From Schistosoma mansoni (Eukaryota > Platyhelminthes > Trematoda > Strigeidida > Schistosomatidae), in the NCBI RefSeq assembly GCF_000237925.1, contig NW_017386042.1, positions 248,001-312,000 on the forward strand: a stretch of 64,000 nucleotides of DNA, given 5' to 3'. Of the stretch, positions 47,476-58,801 are shown one piece after another. A model generated the notes under the pieces. That model was not told where the DNA came from. It ran no database searches and saw only the letters and a list, made by a program, of their open reading frames with translations. How positions within the stretch are numbered: position 1 is the first letter of the stretch; every line of letters begins with the position of its first letter. The translations under genes were made by a program, and so were the position numbers.

Positions 47476-48487
47476 ATCATCAACTATCTTTTCATTGTAC
47501 TATACGATATCGGGAAAGATTCTACAGGTTAACATTAAATCAAAATTGAATCTATTTAAGATTTTGACTTAATCATTGACTAGATTTTTGATATATTCTT
47601 TCTTTACAGTCCAGTATAGGTTTGTTTTAATTTGGTTATTGTTTTTAAAATAGTTGCTGTGTCATATAATATAACATTCTTTAAATGAAACATTCTATAC
47701 TCCAATTTTAGGTAATATCGTATTCAATAAATACTTATTTCAATCAATTATGAGTTTTTATTGGATTAAATTTGTTAAATACAAATCAATACTACTTAAA
47801 AATGATTAATAAGTACCTGGAAACGGAGGATTCTTTTTTCTATAATTAAATTGTAGCCGACATTTCATAAATTGTGAAGAGATAGAAAATCATTCTACAC
47901 AATACGTAATTAAATGTTTTAAATAAACAGCTCACAGTCTATACAAACGGTATTCTAACAATGAAGTTTATCATTGTATATCAACTTGTGGAACAAAAAA
48001 TGCTTTTGAACAAATGATAAAGAACTATTGATGATATAAACAATGGTTCATTTTATCAAACATGAAAAGCATCTGATTATCCAATAATATAGAACTTAGT
48101 TAATCGATTAAGGAAATAGGACTCTTTGCATTGTATTATGTTTAATTTAAGAAAGCTTCATTTCATAAATGAAACTTATGTAAACTAGTGAATGAATACT
48201 AGGCAACAGAAATATTTAATCTATGAAATTTCATTGGAAACGTCGAGAAGTTTCTAAAATTGATATAATAAATGTCTAATATAGACTAAATTAACATTCA
48301 ATCTTGACAAATAGTTGCTTTAGACATTCATAAAGAAAATTCATTTGTTTGTGAAAAAGTCATTTCACAAGGTATTCAATGATACACGTCATACCAACAA
48401 AGTTCACAGTCTCTGCGTTGTGATATTTAAACTTATCCACAAACTATAAAACGATTAATAATAAAAATAATAATAAAATAATAATAA
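47476..48487. other. No recognised gene; AT-rich
   Basis: AT-rich, with AATAA-rich simple sequence at 48450-48490. Confidence 0.4.
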
Positions 48488-48520
48488 AAATACTGAAATC
48501 TCCACAAAACCCCTTCTGAT
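48488..48520 (+). repeat. Solo hammerhead-element end
   Basis: TACTGAAATCTCCACAAAAC followed by CCCTTCTGA is the outer end of the family, standing alone immediately left of the copy at 48531 and in the same orientation as that copy's right end. Confidence 0.7.
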
Positions 48521-48530
48521 TATATTCATA

Positions 48531-48926
48531 TGCTCACTAGTGACTGACTTCAAGATATATTTCCTGGAGTTCTAGTGGGAAGCAGTGACCAGTGGAGTTC
48601 AATCACGTCTGTTGTGAGATAACAACTCACTGAAGACAATTGGTGAACGGTTGCTCAAACTTCGTGGATTAGTTGAAGTTAGACAGTAACACCGTTGGAT
48701 GCCGACCGGCTCAGTGGTCTATCGGTTAAGTGCTCTGGTGCGAGACCGGTAGATCCTAGGTTCGAATCTTGCTCGCGAGGCGGGATCGTGGATGCGCACT
48801 GCTGAGGATTCCCACATTGGGACGAAACGGCAGTCCAGTGCTTCCAGGTTTTCCTTGGTGTTCTAGCTTCAATTGACTCATGATTTCAACTATGAAAAAT
48901 ACTGAAATCTCCACAAAACCCCCTCT
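48531..48926 (+). mobile_element. Long hammerhead element: 5' body, tRNA-like, ribozyme, tail
   Basis: Bounded by TATATTCATA at 48521-48530 and 48927-48936. It has a 5' body (GTGACTGACTTCAAGATA...CTCACTGAAGACAATTGGTG), a tRNA-related pol III promoter region at about 48700-48780 (A-box-like GGCTCAGTGGTCTATCGG, B-box GGTTCGAATC), a hammerhead at 48796-48841, and the terminal segment through TTTCAACTATG to TCCACAAAACCCC. It is the most complete unit without a gap. Confidence 0.82.
48796..48841 (+). ncRNA. Hammerhead ribozyme, near-intact
   Basis: Core CTGAGGA, GAAA and GTC are kept, as is stem I GCACTG/CAGTGC. Stem II has changed to TTCC...GGGAC, so the pair next to A9 is lost, and the stem III octamer is no longer palindromic (ACGGCAGT). 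Confidence 0.75.
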
Positions 48927-49062
48927 TATATTCATAATATCCAAATGTGTAGAAAAATTAAAGTTTTAAATTTTGTGACGTTTCGTATCACTTCTTCAGA
49001 GAATAAACAAACAAATGAGAATAATTGTGGTATTTGAATAAACCAATGATTCCCTTGTACCG

Positions 49063-49258
49063 ATGACTGTTCGTGCTCATCTAATACTTGCGTTATTCCT
49101 GGGATTACTAGTTTATACTATACTCTTAAACATCACAATAATCCAAGTCAATTTAGTACAAAACAACAAAGCGAAAATATTTAGTGTGATCGATCAAAAA
49201 AAACCGGGTCTGACCAAGTTAATGTCATGTCGTTCCGGTCAAGGTGATTTATGGGAGG
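49063..49258 (+). CDS. Candidate first exon, signal-anchor protein
   Basis: ATG at 49063, then a frame with a hydrophobic N-terminal segment (HLILALFLGLLVYTILL, residues about 6-22) and a polar stretch (KPGLTKLMSCRSGQGDLWE), running into a consensus donor GAG/GTATGT at 49258. The shape fits a type II membrane or secreted protein. No partner exon was found downstream among the repeats, and the family is not recognised. If unspliced, the frame reaches a stop at 49338. Confidence 0.4.
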
Positions 49259-49347
49259 TATGTTTGTATATTTGTATATGTGAATGTATGTTAGGAATAT
49301 TGTTTATCGCATTGTTATTCGCGTATTTTTCAAAATAAAGATTTTTA

Positions 49348-49500
49348 CAGTTGAATTCACGAGTCAATATGAGTTGGATTATCACTGAAAACCTAGAAGC
49401 ACTGAACGGCCTTTTCATCCTAGTATGGAACTCCTCAACAGTAAGCATCCACTATCCGTCATGCAGGACTCGAACATAGGACCCTCGATCTCTCTCGGGA
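49348..49500 (-). repeat. Decayed hammerhead element
   Basis: Diverged copy (ACAGTTGAATTCACGAG, CCTAGAAGCACTGAACGGCC, GGAACTCCTCA, GGACTCGAAC for the B box). Core positions are altered, so it is unlikely to fold into an active ribozyme. Confidence 0.7.
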
Positions 49501-50204
49501 ATAAAAAGTATTATAATACTAAAGCTTCTGAACATCTTCACATAGGACCATACCCAAACATTGATCCGAAAAAATCTTCAGATGTTTAAAAATAAAGTGA
49601 AATCAGAGAAACTTCAACTTTAAAAGAATCAAAATCAGTCATCAGAGTCTCTTCATGGTTTACTTTATATCTCAAATCATGCACTACATCAGGTTTTTAT
49701 GGTTTACCTAAAATTGTCCTGTAGTGGAGTTGATGGTGTCCGTAGTGTGTGTTTCATCCACCTGAAACATATTTTCCTAATTCGCTCTTCATCTGGTAAC
49801 TGGTTTGCTCTCTGACACAGTACGTCATTGCCGATCGTATCCAGCCAAAGGATTCGGAATATCTTACGTAATCAGCTGTTGATAGACACCTAAACCCCTA
49901 TAATGATGACAAATCACTCAAATATAGACGTGATGAAATACTACCAAAATAACAAAGTGTAAATTGTTTGGAAAACGAAGTTTAGATGCTCTTAAGTAAC
50001 TATGAGTTGAATGTTTGATGGATGCCTAAAAACAACACCGGCCAACTTTAACTATTTACTAGATATATTTTGAAAATGTCAAATAGTTTTTACTGAATCT
50101 GAATTTCAAGAACCATCGTTGAATTATACCGCTACTATTGTCGATATTGGCTTCATATGTTCTCACCAATAAAGCTCATGAAATTACTAAACCATTATAT
50201 ATTT

Positions 50205-50416
50205 TCAGAAAGGGTTTTTGTGGATATTATAGTATGGAAGCACTGGACGGCTGTTTCGTCCTATTGTCGAGACCGATAGGTCCTGGGTTCGAATCTCACG
50301 AGGTGGGGTCGTGGGTGCGCACTGCTGAGGAGTCCCACAATAGGACGAAACGGCCGTTCAGTATCTCTAGGTTTTCCATGGTGGTCTAGCTTCAATCGAC
50401 TCATGATCTCAATTAT
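50205..50416 (+). mobile_element. Hammerhead element with inverted ribozyme half at left
   Basis: Left: outer end AGAAAGGGTTTTTGTGGATA, then an inverted piece of the ribozyme (GGAAGCACTGGACGG...TTTCGTCCTATTG). Middle: tRNA-like second half (GAGACCGATAGGTCC, B box GGGTTCGAATC). Right: direct ribozyme 50319-50364 and terminal segment to GACTCATGATCTCAAT. The two ribozyme parts can pair, so the inverted repeat is longer than in other copies. Confidence 0.78.
50319..50364 (+). ncRNA. Hammerhead ribozyme, stem I damaged
   Basis: CTGAGGA, GTCC/GGAC, GAAA intact. The 3' strand of stem I is CAGTAT rather than CAGTGC, and the cleavage triplet is GTT rather than GTC. Weak activity at most. Confidence 0.65.
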
Positions 50417-50944
50417 TTACATTCTATATTTGTTCATTGAATCTGATGACCACTACAAACACAAGCTTAGAAATATTTTGAAAATACTGTGGAATAATTC
50501 CAGGTATCAAACAGACAGACTACTTTAACGACAAGTGTATCAGATTTAACAATATAAACAACTATCTGAAAAACATTTACAGAGACAAAATCTTTCAAAA
50601 CATGTTAATTCTGGTTAGTGCGTCTAAAAATCGACTTTGTGTATCACACTTCCACAATCTGAATTAATTTAGTCAAGCTAAATCAAGAAACGTAACAGTC
50701 AAGATAAAGATGAATGTGATAACAAGAAATGAACTAAACTTTAGTTTTTTCTATTGCATTTAACGTGGAACCAATCATTAATAAAATTGATTGCAGGACA
50801 AAATGTATTAAACATCACTGGTCAACTAATTAACTAAAGTTCAGATGGTTACGACACTTTCTGGTCAGTACATCACCAAGCAAAGGAATGCATGGATTTC
50901 CAATTCCTTTTCAAAAACTGACTAATCATCTTATAAGCAAAGAT

Positions 50945-51125
50945 GGATAGCGGCTAGCAGTGGAATCCAGGACGCGCGTTTCATCCTATTTTGGACTCTT
51001 CAGCTGGATGTACCTGAATATCAGAGTCGATGTTCACTCTGGGACTCGAACCCAGTACCGTTCACTTCAAACGCCATCGCGTTCTGCACTTAGCCACTTG
51101 CTTGTGCAATGGGGTGAAGTTATAT
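50945..51125 (-). mobile_element. Sm-alpha SINE-like element
   Basis: Read on minus: tRNA-like region (GTGCAGAACGCGATGGCG, B box GGTTCGAGTCC), TCGACTCTGATATTCAGG, the hammerhead, then CTAGCCGCTATCCATC. This is the classical schistosome Sm-alpha arrangement. Next to it, 51145-51215 on plus (CTTCCCATTGTTATTTTGG, CAGTCTTTTGTTGGCATATA) is the Sm-alpha 5' segment in the opposite direction. Confidence 0.82.
50965..51009 (-). ncRNA. Sm-alpha hammerhead ribozyme
   Basis: Stem I ATCCAG/CTGGAT, core CTGAAGA (position 7 may vary), stem II GTCC/GGAT with one G-U pair, GAAA, stem III ACGCGCGT, cleavage triplet GTC. All invariant bases present. Confidence 0.85.
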
Positions 51126-51215
51126 TCACTTGCAGTTGTTAACTTGTATCTTCCCATTGTTATTTTGGACTGCAATTAATCAGTCTTTTGTTGGCATATA
51201 GAGGCAATATCGAGA

Positions 51216-52300
51216 CAGTCGGCATGGGATGTACATGCTCATGTTTTTCGAGAAAATGACCACTTTGTAGGTAGCATAAATTGATCAAATTTTTCAGAAG
51301 CAATCGATCACCTAAACAATGAATATCTTTAGTTACTACTGAATTTAAAAACAAATTTTTATCTTTTATTTGATATGAATTGTGAATCGATAAATTTCAT
51401 CGATTAGTTTGGGTGTGCACTGAAAATGTTTATGTTATTGATCTGGGCTACAAAATTATTCGAATTGTTCAGATTTCTTTTGATAATTGTCAATTAATAG
51501 CAGGGCAGTATATTGTAAATGATTGGTAATTAATCATACTTCGGTTACTTTCGGAGCATTTCAATATCACAGATCACCTTCAGACTCATTGTGAAATGAA
51601 TCGTGAACCAACTTAAGATAATGAAGTCTCTTTATTGAAATATATTTTCAATTATAAATTTGTACGTAAACGTTTTTTGATCTACGTAAGAGCTAAGAGA
51701 TTCCTTTGACTAATATTAGTATCAAACGTTTTTATGGAAATTAACTTTATGTTCTTATAATCAAGTTCCACAATGTGTTTGTAATGTAATAAAACAGGAA
51801 AGTCGGTATCTAGTTTAAATAGTACCTATCTGGATTTTACAATAGGAAATAAGAACTGTAGAGTAGAATAATGATCGCTAGTTGCTCAAAAATTGGAAAT
51901 AATGAATATAAAGTCAAACAACTACTGAATTTGTGACCATTCTACTGAATGATGATATTTCTATTTCAAGTAACTAATTTACAGATAGAAGAGTATTTAT
52001 TATTCTGGCAGCCTGATTAACATTCTTTTCGATACTTCTCAATGCTTTGTTAGGTGATCCAGAAAAGTCTTTGAGGTGACTAATATTCAGTTTGTACTAA
52101 GGAATAAACCAATTAACAGTATTTGCACCTAAACAATTACTTGCTGTACACATTATCGCCGTCTGGAATTCCCGCATCATGCACTTAATTTCGTAGTTGT
52201 AATGTTTTCACAGTTATATGGATGACTTTTATATGAACAGTTATCGATTATGATTTAATTCCTGATATTCCTTCATTACGAAGTTATACCTTATGTGAAC
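51216..52300. other. No recognised gene
   Basis: AT-rich spacer; nothing recognised. Confidence 0.4.
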
Positions 52301-52315
52301 TTTACTCAATTCGTT

Positions 52316-52727
52316 TAAAAATCCCAATCATATTAAAAGACTAATATTCGAACGAAGAATATTCTTTTCAACAAATTCTNNNNNNNNNNNNNNNNNNNNN
52401 NNNNNNNNNNNNNNNNNNNNNNNNNNNNNNNNNNNNNNNNNNNNNNNNNNNNNNNNNNNNNNNNNNNNNNNNNNNNNNNNNNNNNNNNNNNNNNNNNNNN
52501 NNNNNNNNNNNNNNNNNNNNNNNNNNNNNNNNNNNNNNNNNNNNNNNNNNNNNNNNNNNNNNNNNNNNNNNNNNNNNNNTTGATTTGACATTCCTAAATT
52601 TACATGCTTTAAACGATGTACTTTGCCTTTAACCTGGCCATTTTTTCGGATTATTAATTTGGATATATAATTGTAGAACCTGAAGAGAATTTGTTGAAAA
52701 GAATATTCTTCGTTCAAATATTAGTCT
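52316..52727. mobile_element. Inverted-repeat element across gap, 15-bp direct repeats
   Basis: Inner inverted repeats of about 45 bp: 52335-52379 (AAAAGACTAATATTCG... CAACAAATTCT) and 52686-52731 (inverse). The whole is flanked by the perfect direct repeat TTTACTCAATTCGTT at 52301-52315 and 52728-52742. The centre includes the gap 52380-52579. Family unknown. Confidence 0.7.
52380..52579. other. Assembly gap (200 N)
   Basis: Lies inside the 45-bp inverted repeat element. Confidence 0.99.
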
Positions 52728-52742
52728 TTTACTCAATTCGTT

Positions 52743-54049
52743 GATCTCTCACATTGAGTCAGCCTTCAAAGTCTTCCTATCTAATTTCTTCATCATAGAT
52801 TAGTAAGTTCTTCGATCCTCACTCGATAGGTGCATGAACTTCAGAGTAGTAAATTTCAAAAAAAGTCAAGAGTGTGAACAAATGTTATAAAAATATCTAA
52901 TGAACTGCAACTTTAATTTGTCATTTAATTCATACGAAGCCACAGAAAACAATAGCTTAAAATTTGGTCCAAAGAATTAAAATGCGATACCACTGTTCTT
53001 ACTGATAATAATGTAAGTCATAGTTTCCTGTTATCACTGACCCGTTAAACATTTTTTCCCCAAGGTTACCGTCAGATTATTAATTTCTAGCGCCCTATTT
53101 AAACTAATTATATTTCCAAATATCCGCTTGTAAATTAAAACTGACCGCGCAACGTTTACAATAAATCAGCCGAATAATATTTAGACCATTTTATAAATCT
53201 TCCTAAAAAATACTCACTTTTGGGTTGGTAAGAAGGAATATTCAAACTTTGTTGAACAGTACGCTTATCAAATCTTTCTTCTAAGAACACTAGTTGAGTA
53301 TTTTCGGAAAATACTTTTTGCCTAAAATGTTGGAAACCTCAATTTTCTAATGAGAAACATCTTTAAGTATTAATCTTTTGCTAAAGTTTAAAAGGCTTTC
53401 ATAGTATGATTAAAGCTATGTTTGCAGTATGCTTACAATATAGCTGTGAGAATGCATTGCACATTCCTGCCTAACTTTAATAAACTTAGTAAATTTGTTA
53501 TTAAATTTATAATCTAAGTTTGGATTTTATGCGGTAAAGTGTAACCACAAACAGAGGACATACTTAAATGTGGCCTATATTATCAAGAGCCTAATTACTG
53601 TTCGCTTTGTCCTGAGTTATGTACACAAATCACGATTCATAGTAAAGGGAAGTCGGGTAGAGATTCAATAAAGATTAAGTGGCAAAGGACAAGTACTCTA
53701 TTATACTCATTTAATTTGAGTCGGATGACAAGCACAGCAGTAATATTCAAATTAGTAGAAATACAATTTAGGAAAATATTTGAAGTTAGTAGTCATAATA
53801 CGAGTGAAAATGCAGTCAGTGTCGCGTAAATGTATCATGAAATTTGCATCTGCATATTTAAGTTACAGATTATTAGCGTACAAAACGAAATTCAAATTAA
53901 TGTTGTAGTCAAAGATGACCAAGCAGATGACCATCCTTTAAATTAATTTTCAATTTTCAGAAATAAAAGTACATGTAGAAATAAGTTTATGGGTAAATAG
54001 TATTCCATCACTGACAAGTCTACTCTCATTATGAATCGACTTCACCTGA
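52743..54049. other. No recognised gene; AT-rich
   Basis: Nothing recognised. Confidence 0.4.
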
Positions 54050-54125
54050 AGCACTATTCAAAACGATTGCTCAGTAGGCTGAGGTTTCGTCCTACTTTGG
54101 GAATACTTTGCAATGATTATCCATA
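54050..54125 (-). repeat. Possible very old hammerhead relic
   Basis: Minus strand carries GTATTCCCAAAGTAGGACG followed by AAAC, as in stem II plus GAAA, but stem I and the first core strand are not recognisable. Confidence 0.3.
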
Positions 54126-54741
54126 ACGCGCGCCACAGATCGACTTTGACGTCTTGAGGCAAACATAATTCCCTTAGACCTTTAAATTAGAATTCAATGA
54201 CTCACATTTTCAATCAAATTTACTTCATGACATAACCACACTCACCAAATGCCGCTTTCCTCTCAATTTGATTACAGAATTTACGCCTTCCCAACAGAAC
54301 TTGAAGAAATTTACCCCAAATTGAAAAACCAGTCAGTATTTAGTTATTACGTGGAAATAATTGTATATTTTAAAGATAGCTCAATGTGAAAACTGTTTTA
54401 AGACTGTAACACTCTCTCTTAGTTTTACTTATACACTTTCTCAATAAAGGCTATGGTTGAAACGTATATTATAATTTTAAGGCAAAGACAAAAGTACCAC
54501 TAAATGATTATTTCAAGCAGAAACAGTACCTCGTTTTCGACTTCCTGTTGAAAACTTTCAATGAACTTTCTACTATTTGTACAAGCTATTTTCAATTATT
54601 TACAGTTTGAAACCAATAAATAATCGAGTGAATCACTCAGTCTATTATCAAAAACAATGGCTCGATAAAACTCAATAAAAGTGAAATACTGGATTTGTTT
54701 TATTTACAACTCCAAAATTCATATTTTGACATTTATACACT

Positions 54742-54939
54742 TGACTGATCACTGGGTAGTGACTAATGTCATGTGTGTGAGGTGTTTTTTTTAGTACAGA
54801 TCGAATTCTATGGATCAAGTTGTAATGTGGTCACTAGTATAGGTGACTCAACATGGAGTGAATTATGTTGAGATGTAAGGTGGTAGTCGGAGGTAGTCAT
54901 CAGTAAATGACATTTGTCACTACCCAGTGATCAGTCAAT
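54742..54939. repeat. 198-bp element with about 33-bp inverted ends
   Basis: Left TTGACTGATCACTGGGTAGT (then GACTAATGTCAT) and right its inverse (ATGACATTTGTC, ACTACCCAGTGATCAGTCAA). 54950-55190 continues with a repeat-like segment (CTACAGGATTTCAGTGG, CACGTGATTGAATCCATCAG). It resembles the extended 5' body of the hammerhead elements, but the link is tentative. Confidence 0.6.
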
Positions 54940-55544
54940 TGTAAATACATCTCAGTCCTACAGGATTTCAGTGGAAAAACCTCTGACTGTGAATCCGCGT
55001 GACACGTGATTGAATCCATCAGGGAGCATCAGTTTCCTCATGATTACAGATACATGATGCCGATGAATGCCAAATAGCATGAGGACAAGGTCCAAAGCTT
55101 CCTGTCGCCTACCTCTATTCACCACCTTATGTCCTTTCTAAAAATCACCATTCGGATGAATCTAGATTGGAAATAGGCACTTACTGTTTTACCCCTTATA
55201 GTTAATAACTGCCCCATACAACGTATTAAATTTATTCACTAAATTGAAACCATGTTCTTATTAACGCTAAATAACTCACTATACAAAGATTATATAGTAG
55301 AGAACTGAACTTCTTAATTTTCATATACAATATTACTATTGTAATGAACAAAACACCGGTTGGGGACAATCGAATGTATTTAAGCAAAAAATTACAGACT
55401 ATCTCACTAATTTCTGATAACCATACAGCAAACAGTTAATTTACAAAATAACAATCAATTGTCTCAATCTTCACTGTTCCTTCTGCAAATATCAGTTCAT
55501 CTTCTCTAATTACATTGTTCATGCATTTTCCTACCAATTGCGCT

Positions 55545-55655
55545 TCATCTCAGTTCTTTCCTTATCGGTCTTCTGCTAAAATACATTCTATGTCTAACCA
55601 TCACCATATACTACTTATATGGATATAAGTAGACCACACCACACTATTGTTGTTG
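55545..55655 (-). repeat. RTE 5'-region fragment
   Basis: Shares CATTCTATGTCTAACCA... ATATACTACTTATAT and nearby CTTCTGCT with 40790-40880, the upstream end of the RTE endonuclease fragment. A weaker match lies near 22.79-22.87 kb. Confidence 0.4.
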
Positions 55656-55791
55656 ATGGGTCAAAAATATATAAGACGGGGTTATTTTAATTATGATTAA
55701 TAAATATTTAGTTTTTACTCGTAATTCATGACAATTTTACAAATCAAATTTATTCATTAATTAGACTGGTTAAGACAATCTTTATTCTCAT

Positions 55792-55995
55792 AGTTGAAAT
55801 CATGAGTCAGTTAAAGCTAGACCACCATGGAAAACCTGGAAGCACTGAACGGTCGTTTTGTCCTATTGTGGGACTCCTCAGCAGTGCGCATCCACGATCC
55901 CGCACTCGCGAGATTCGAACCCAGGACCTACCAGTCTCGCGCCAGAGCGCTTAACCTCTAGATAACTGAGCTAGCCGGCATCCAACGGTGTTAAT
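55792..55995 (-). mobile_element. Hammerhead element with tRNA-like region
   Basis: Minus orientation: GCCGGCTAGCTCAGTTATCT (a well kept A box), GCGCTCTGGCGCGAGACTGG, B box GGGTTCGAATC, ribozyme 55842-55887, terminal segment to CATGATTTCAACTATGAG. 5' truncated near AACACCGTTGGATGCC. Confidence 0.82.
55842..55887 (-). ncRNA. Hammerhead ribozyme, core mutated
   Basis: Stem I and II are intact (GCACTG/CAGTGC, GTCC/GGAC), but the conserved GAAA reads AAAA (G12 lost) and the cleavage triplet is GTT. Predicted inactive. Confidence 0.72.
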
Positions 55996-56624
55996 TCTAA
56001 AAATAGATTTGGTTATTATTTAAATTTTGCCAAGAAACTGTTGAAAGTCATGTCGCAGTGGACTGGCGTTTCGACTTATATGGAGTACATACTCATGAAA
56101 ATTTTGGACTCATTCACAGAAATAAAAATAATGAGTTAGGATGAAACAAGACGTAAAGTGTCAAAAGATTTGAACCAGAGGGAGCTGTCCTGCTTTTATG
56201 GTATACTAGTGAATATTGCTATTGAACCAATCTTATGGATATTTAGGTTACATCCTAATTTCTATGACCAAGATCCACTCGTCTTTTGTGGTCAGCTTGA
56301 ACACTGCCAATCGGTCATGAGGTCCAACTCCTAATTATACAATCAAACTTAAAGAGAGTGAAACGGAAGAACAACATTTTCAAGGAAGCTTACATAGACA
56401 TCTCACCGAAGAGTAATGAACAATCTATTATAACTTAGAGATCACAACGAACTACAAGTTGCGAATTTTAAGTAACTAAATGGGCTTTCGAATAATTAAT
56501 CGCTTTGATAAATTTAGATAATGAGAAGACCAAGATTGCCAAAACTATATTATTCATTAGCGCAATACATTTAGAACAAGTTGACCACACATAAACTCTT
56601 TCAGAAATTTATATATTCATAGTT

Positions 56625-56830
56625 TAAATCACTAACTGATCTAAGATGGATAATCGCTGAAACCTGGAAGCACTAAAAGAGTGTTTCGCCCCAGTTTGGG
56701 ACTTCTCAGCGATGTGCATACATGAATCTGCAAGCGGGAATCGAACCTTAGGTCATCGGTCTTGTGTGCGAATACTTAACCCTTAAACTACCAAGCTGGG
56801 GTCCAACTATCTACATGTCTAACTTTAATT
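56625..56830 (-). repeat. Old hammerhead element
   Basis: Diverged: terminal part ATAGTTTAAATCACTAACTG, CCTGGAAGCACTAAAAGAG, GGGACTTCTCAGCG, and tRNA-like GGGAATCGAACC (B box inverse). G8 of the core is changed, so it is inactive. Confidence 0.65.
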
Positions 56831-57525
56831 AATTCTCAATATTGCGTGGTCATCTATTGTCTGAGGTGGATAACCATCTTACACCAGACACTGCTGAACT
56901 GCACTGGTTACGGCTTCTCACTGTATATTGTGTGAAAAATTAGAAGTCATTTGAAGTAACTCGAAGGTAGGATGAAACAACGATAATAAAGAAATCAATG
57001 TGAAACATAACTGCCCTTTTAATATTAATTTATTGTCTAGCGTGATGAGTTTCACATAGGTTTTCACACTAATTTATCTATTATCTTTGTTTCATTAAAC
57101 TTGCTAATGTGTCCAGTTGGCCGTTAATTCTTTATATGTAAATGTTCTTATATGTAATTAATTTGCACGAAATGTATCGTGTTAACATAATTCTCACATA
57201 ATTCTGGTAAATGGGTCTAATTACAACACCATAGTACATAATTGTACTTCATTGTCTGTTACTTTTTAATGGTCAACTATACAAGGTTAGTCAAGAAATT
57301 AAAACAAAGTCATTAATATGACAGTACAATATTGTTTTGAATCGTATTTAAACAAACATGAAATGATTCATTAGAACAAAAAACTTAATTTTGTTATTTT
57401 AACACCAACCAGGTTATGACTATTATTAACAACGTGTGTGAATTATGAATAGTAGAAGACCAAACTTGGTAGTACGCATTGCCTAGGTAGATTGAAAGCA
57501 ATCGATTTACTTAAAAATGATTATC

Positions 57526-57845
57526 ATAACTTACTTACTTACGCCTGTTACTCCCAATGGAACATAGGCCACCGACCAGCAATCTCCAACCCACTCTGTC
57601 CTGGGCCTTCTTTTCTAGTTCTAGACAGTTTTTGTTCATTCTTCTCATGTCTGTCTCTATTTCTCGGTGTAATTTGTTCTTTAGTCTTCCTCTTCTCCTT
57701 CGACCTTCAGGATTCCATGTGAGGGCTTGTCTTGTGACACAATTAGGTGATTTCCTCAAGGTGTGCCCAATCCACTTCCAGCGTTTCTTCCTGATTTCTT
57801 CCTTCACTGGAATCTGGTTTGTTGTCTCCCACAGTAACATGTTGC
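57526..57845 (-). mobile_element. RTE-type LINE (SR3/Perere-3-like) C-terminal fragment
   Basis: 101-codon frame: [57 protein letters not shown], ending [11 protein letters not shown]. This is the conserved C-terminal domain of a second RTE lineage, distinct from the SR2-like copies. It ends in a (TAAG)n tail at 57526-57542, the usual RTE terminus. Strong 5' truncation. Confidence 0.8.
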
Positions 57846-57849
57846 TGAT

Positions 57850-58423
57850 AGTTTATCATAGATTACCATAACTTGCTAACTATTCAGGACTCGAAATGCT
57901 ATGGGAAGCTGAATTTCCGAAACATTCAACACTGAATCCTCCAGTAAACAAACAAGGGGGTACTCATATTCTGAATATGAATCTAAAGTATGGTACTATT
58001 TGTATTATTTAAAAATTGAACCAGTTTACTTCAGAATAACAGTCATGTCTCCTCTATTCCTCAATATTGTTTTTTAAAAAGTCGATATTACATCATAATG
58101 TAAATCAATAAAATAATGTCTACAAATTATCAGGTTAAATTAATTCGGTAAGGTGTAAGCAAATAAACTAATTTCTAATTGTGATATTGTTTATCTAGTA
58201 TGCTGGTATCACTTCTGTTTCTAAAGAGTGTTTCGATAATACGTAATGTTATTATATTATTGATGACGCCAATATTTACTAATGACATCATTTAAAAAGG
58301 GTTTTCAATCATGTTCAACACACAAAAAATCGGTTTCCGTTCAATTAATTTACGAAATAAGTTATGGACTTTGAAAAACCAAATTTTTAGCAAGGATAAG
58401 ACTCTTTCAGAATGATGCATAAA
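57850..58423. other. No recognised gene
   Basis: AT-rich spacer. Confidence 0.4.
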
Positions 58424-58550
58424 AACAAAACATAAATAGAAGGGGATTTGTGTAGATTTCAGTATTTTTCAAAGTTGAAATCATGAGTCAATTGAAGCTA
58501 GACCACCATCGAAAACCTGGAGGCACTGGACGGCCGTTTCGTCCTATTAT

Positions 58551-58750
58551 NNNNNNNNNNNNNNNNNNNNNNNNNNNNNNNNNNNNNNNNNNNNNNNNNN
58601 NNNNNNNNNNNNNNNNNNNNNNNNNNNNNNNNNNNNNNNNNNNNNNNNNNNNNNNNNNNNNNNNNNNNNNNNNNNNNNNNNNNNNNNNNNNNNNNNNNNN
58701 NNNNNNNNNNNNNNNNNNNNNNNNNNNNNNNNNNNNNNNNNNNNNNNNNN
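58551..58750. other. Assembly gap (200 N)
   Basis: Between the inverted arms of a hammerhead element; probably hides its tRNA-like part. Confidence 0.99.
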
Positions 58751-58755
58751 GATGC

Positions 58756-58801
58756 GCACTGCTGAGGAGTCTCATAATAGGACGAAACGGCCGTCCAGTG
58801 C
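58756..58801 (+). ncRNA. Hammerhead ribozyme, intact core
   Basis: GCACTG/CAGTGC, CTGAGGA, stem II GTCT/GGAC (one G-U pair), GAAA, ACGGCCGT, GTC. The outer stem I partner TTTCATG is altered. Confidence 0.8.

Noticed and set aside
48700-48780. Genuine tRNA gene
   Set aside because: A- and B-box-like sequences are present, but the acceptor stem does not pair and the unit is one of many SINE copies.
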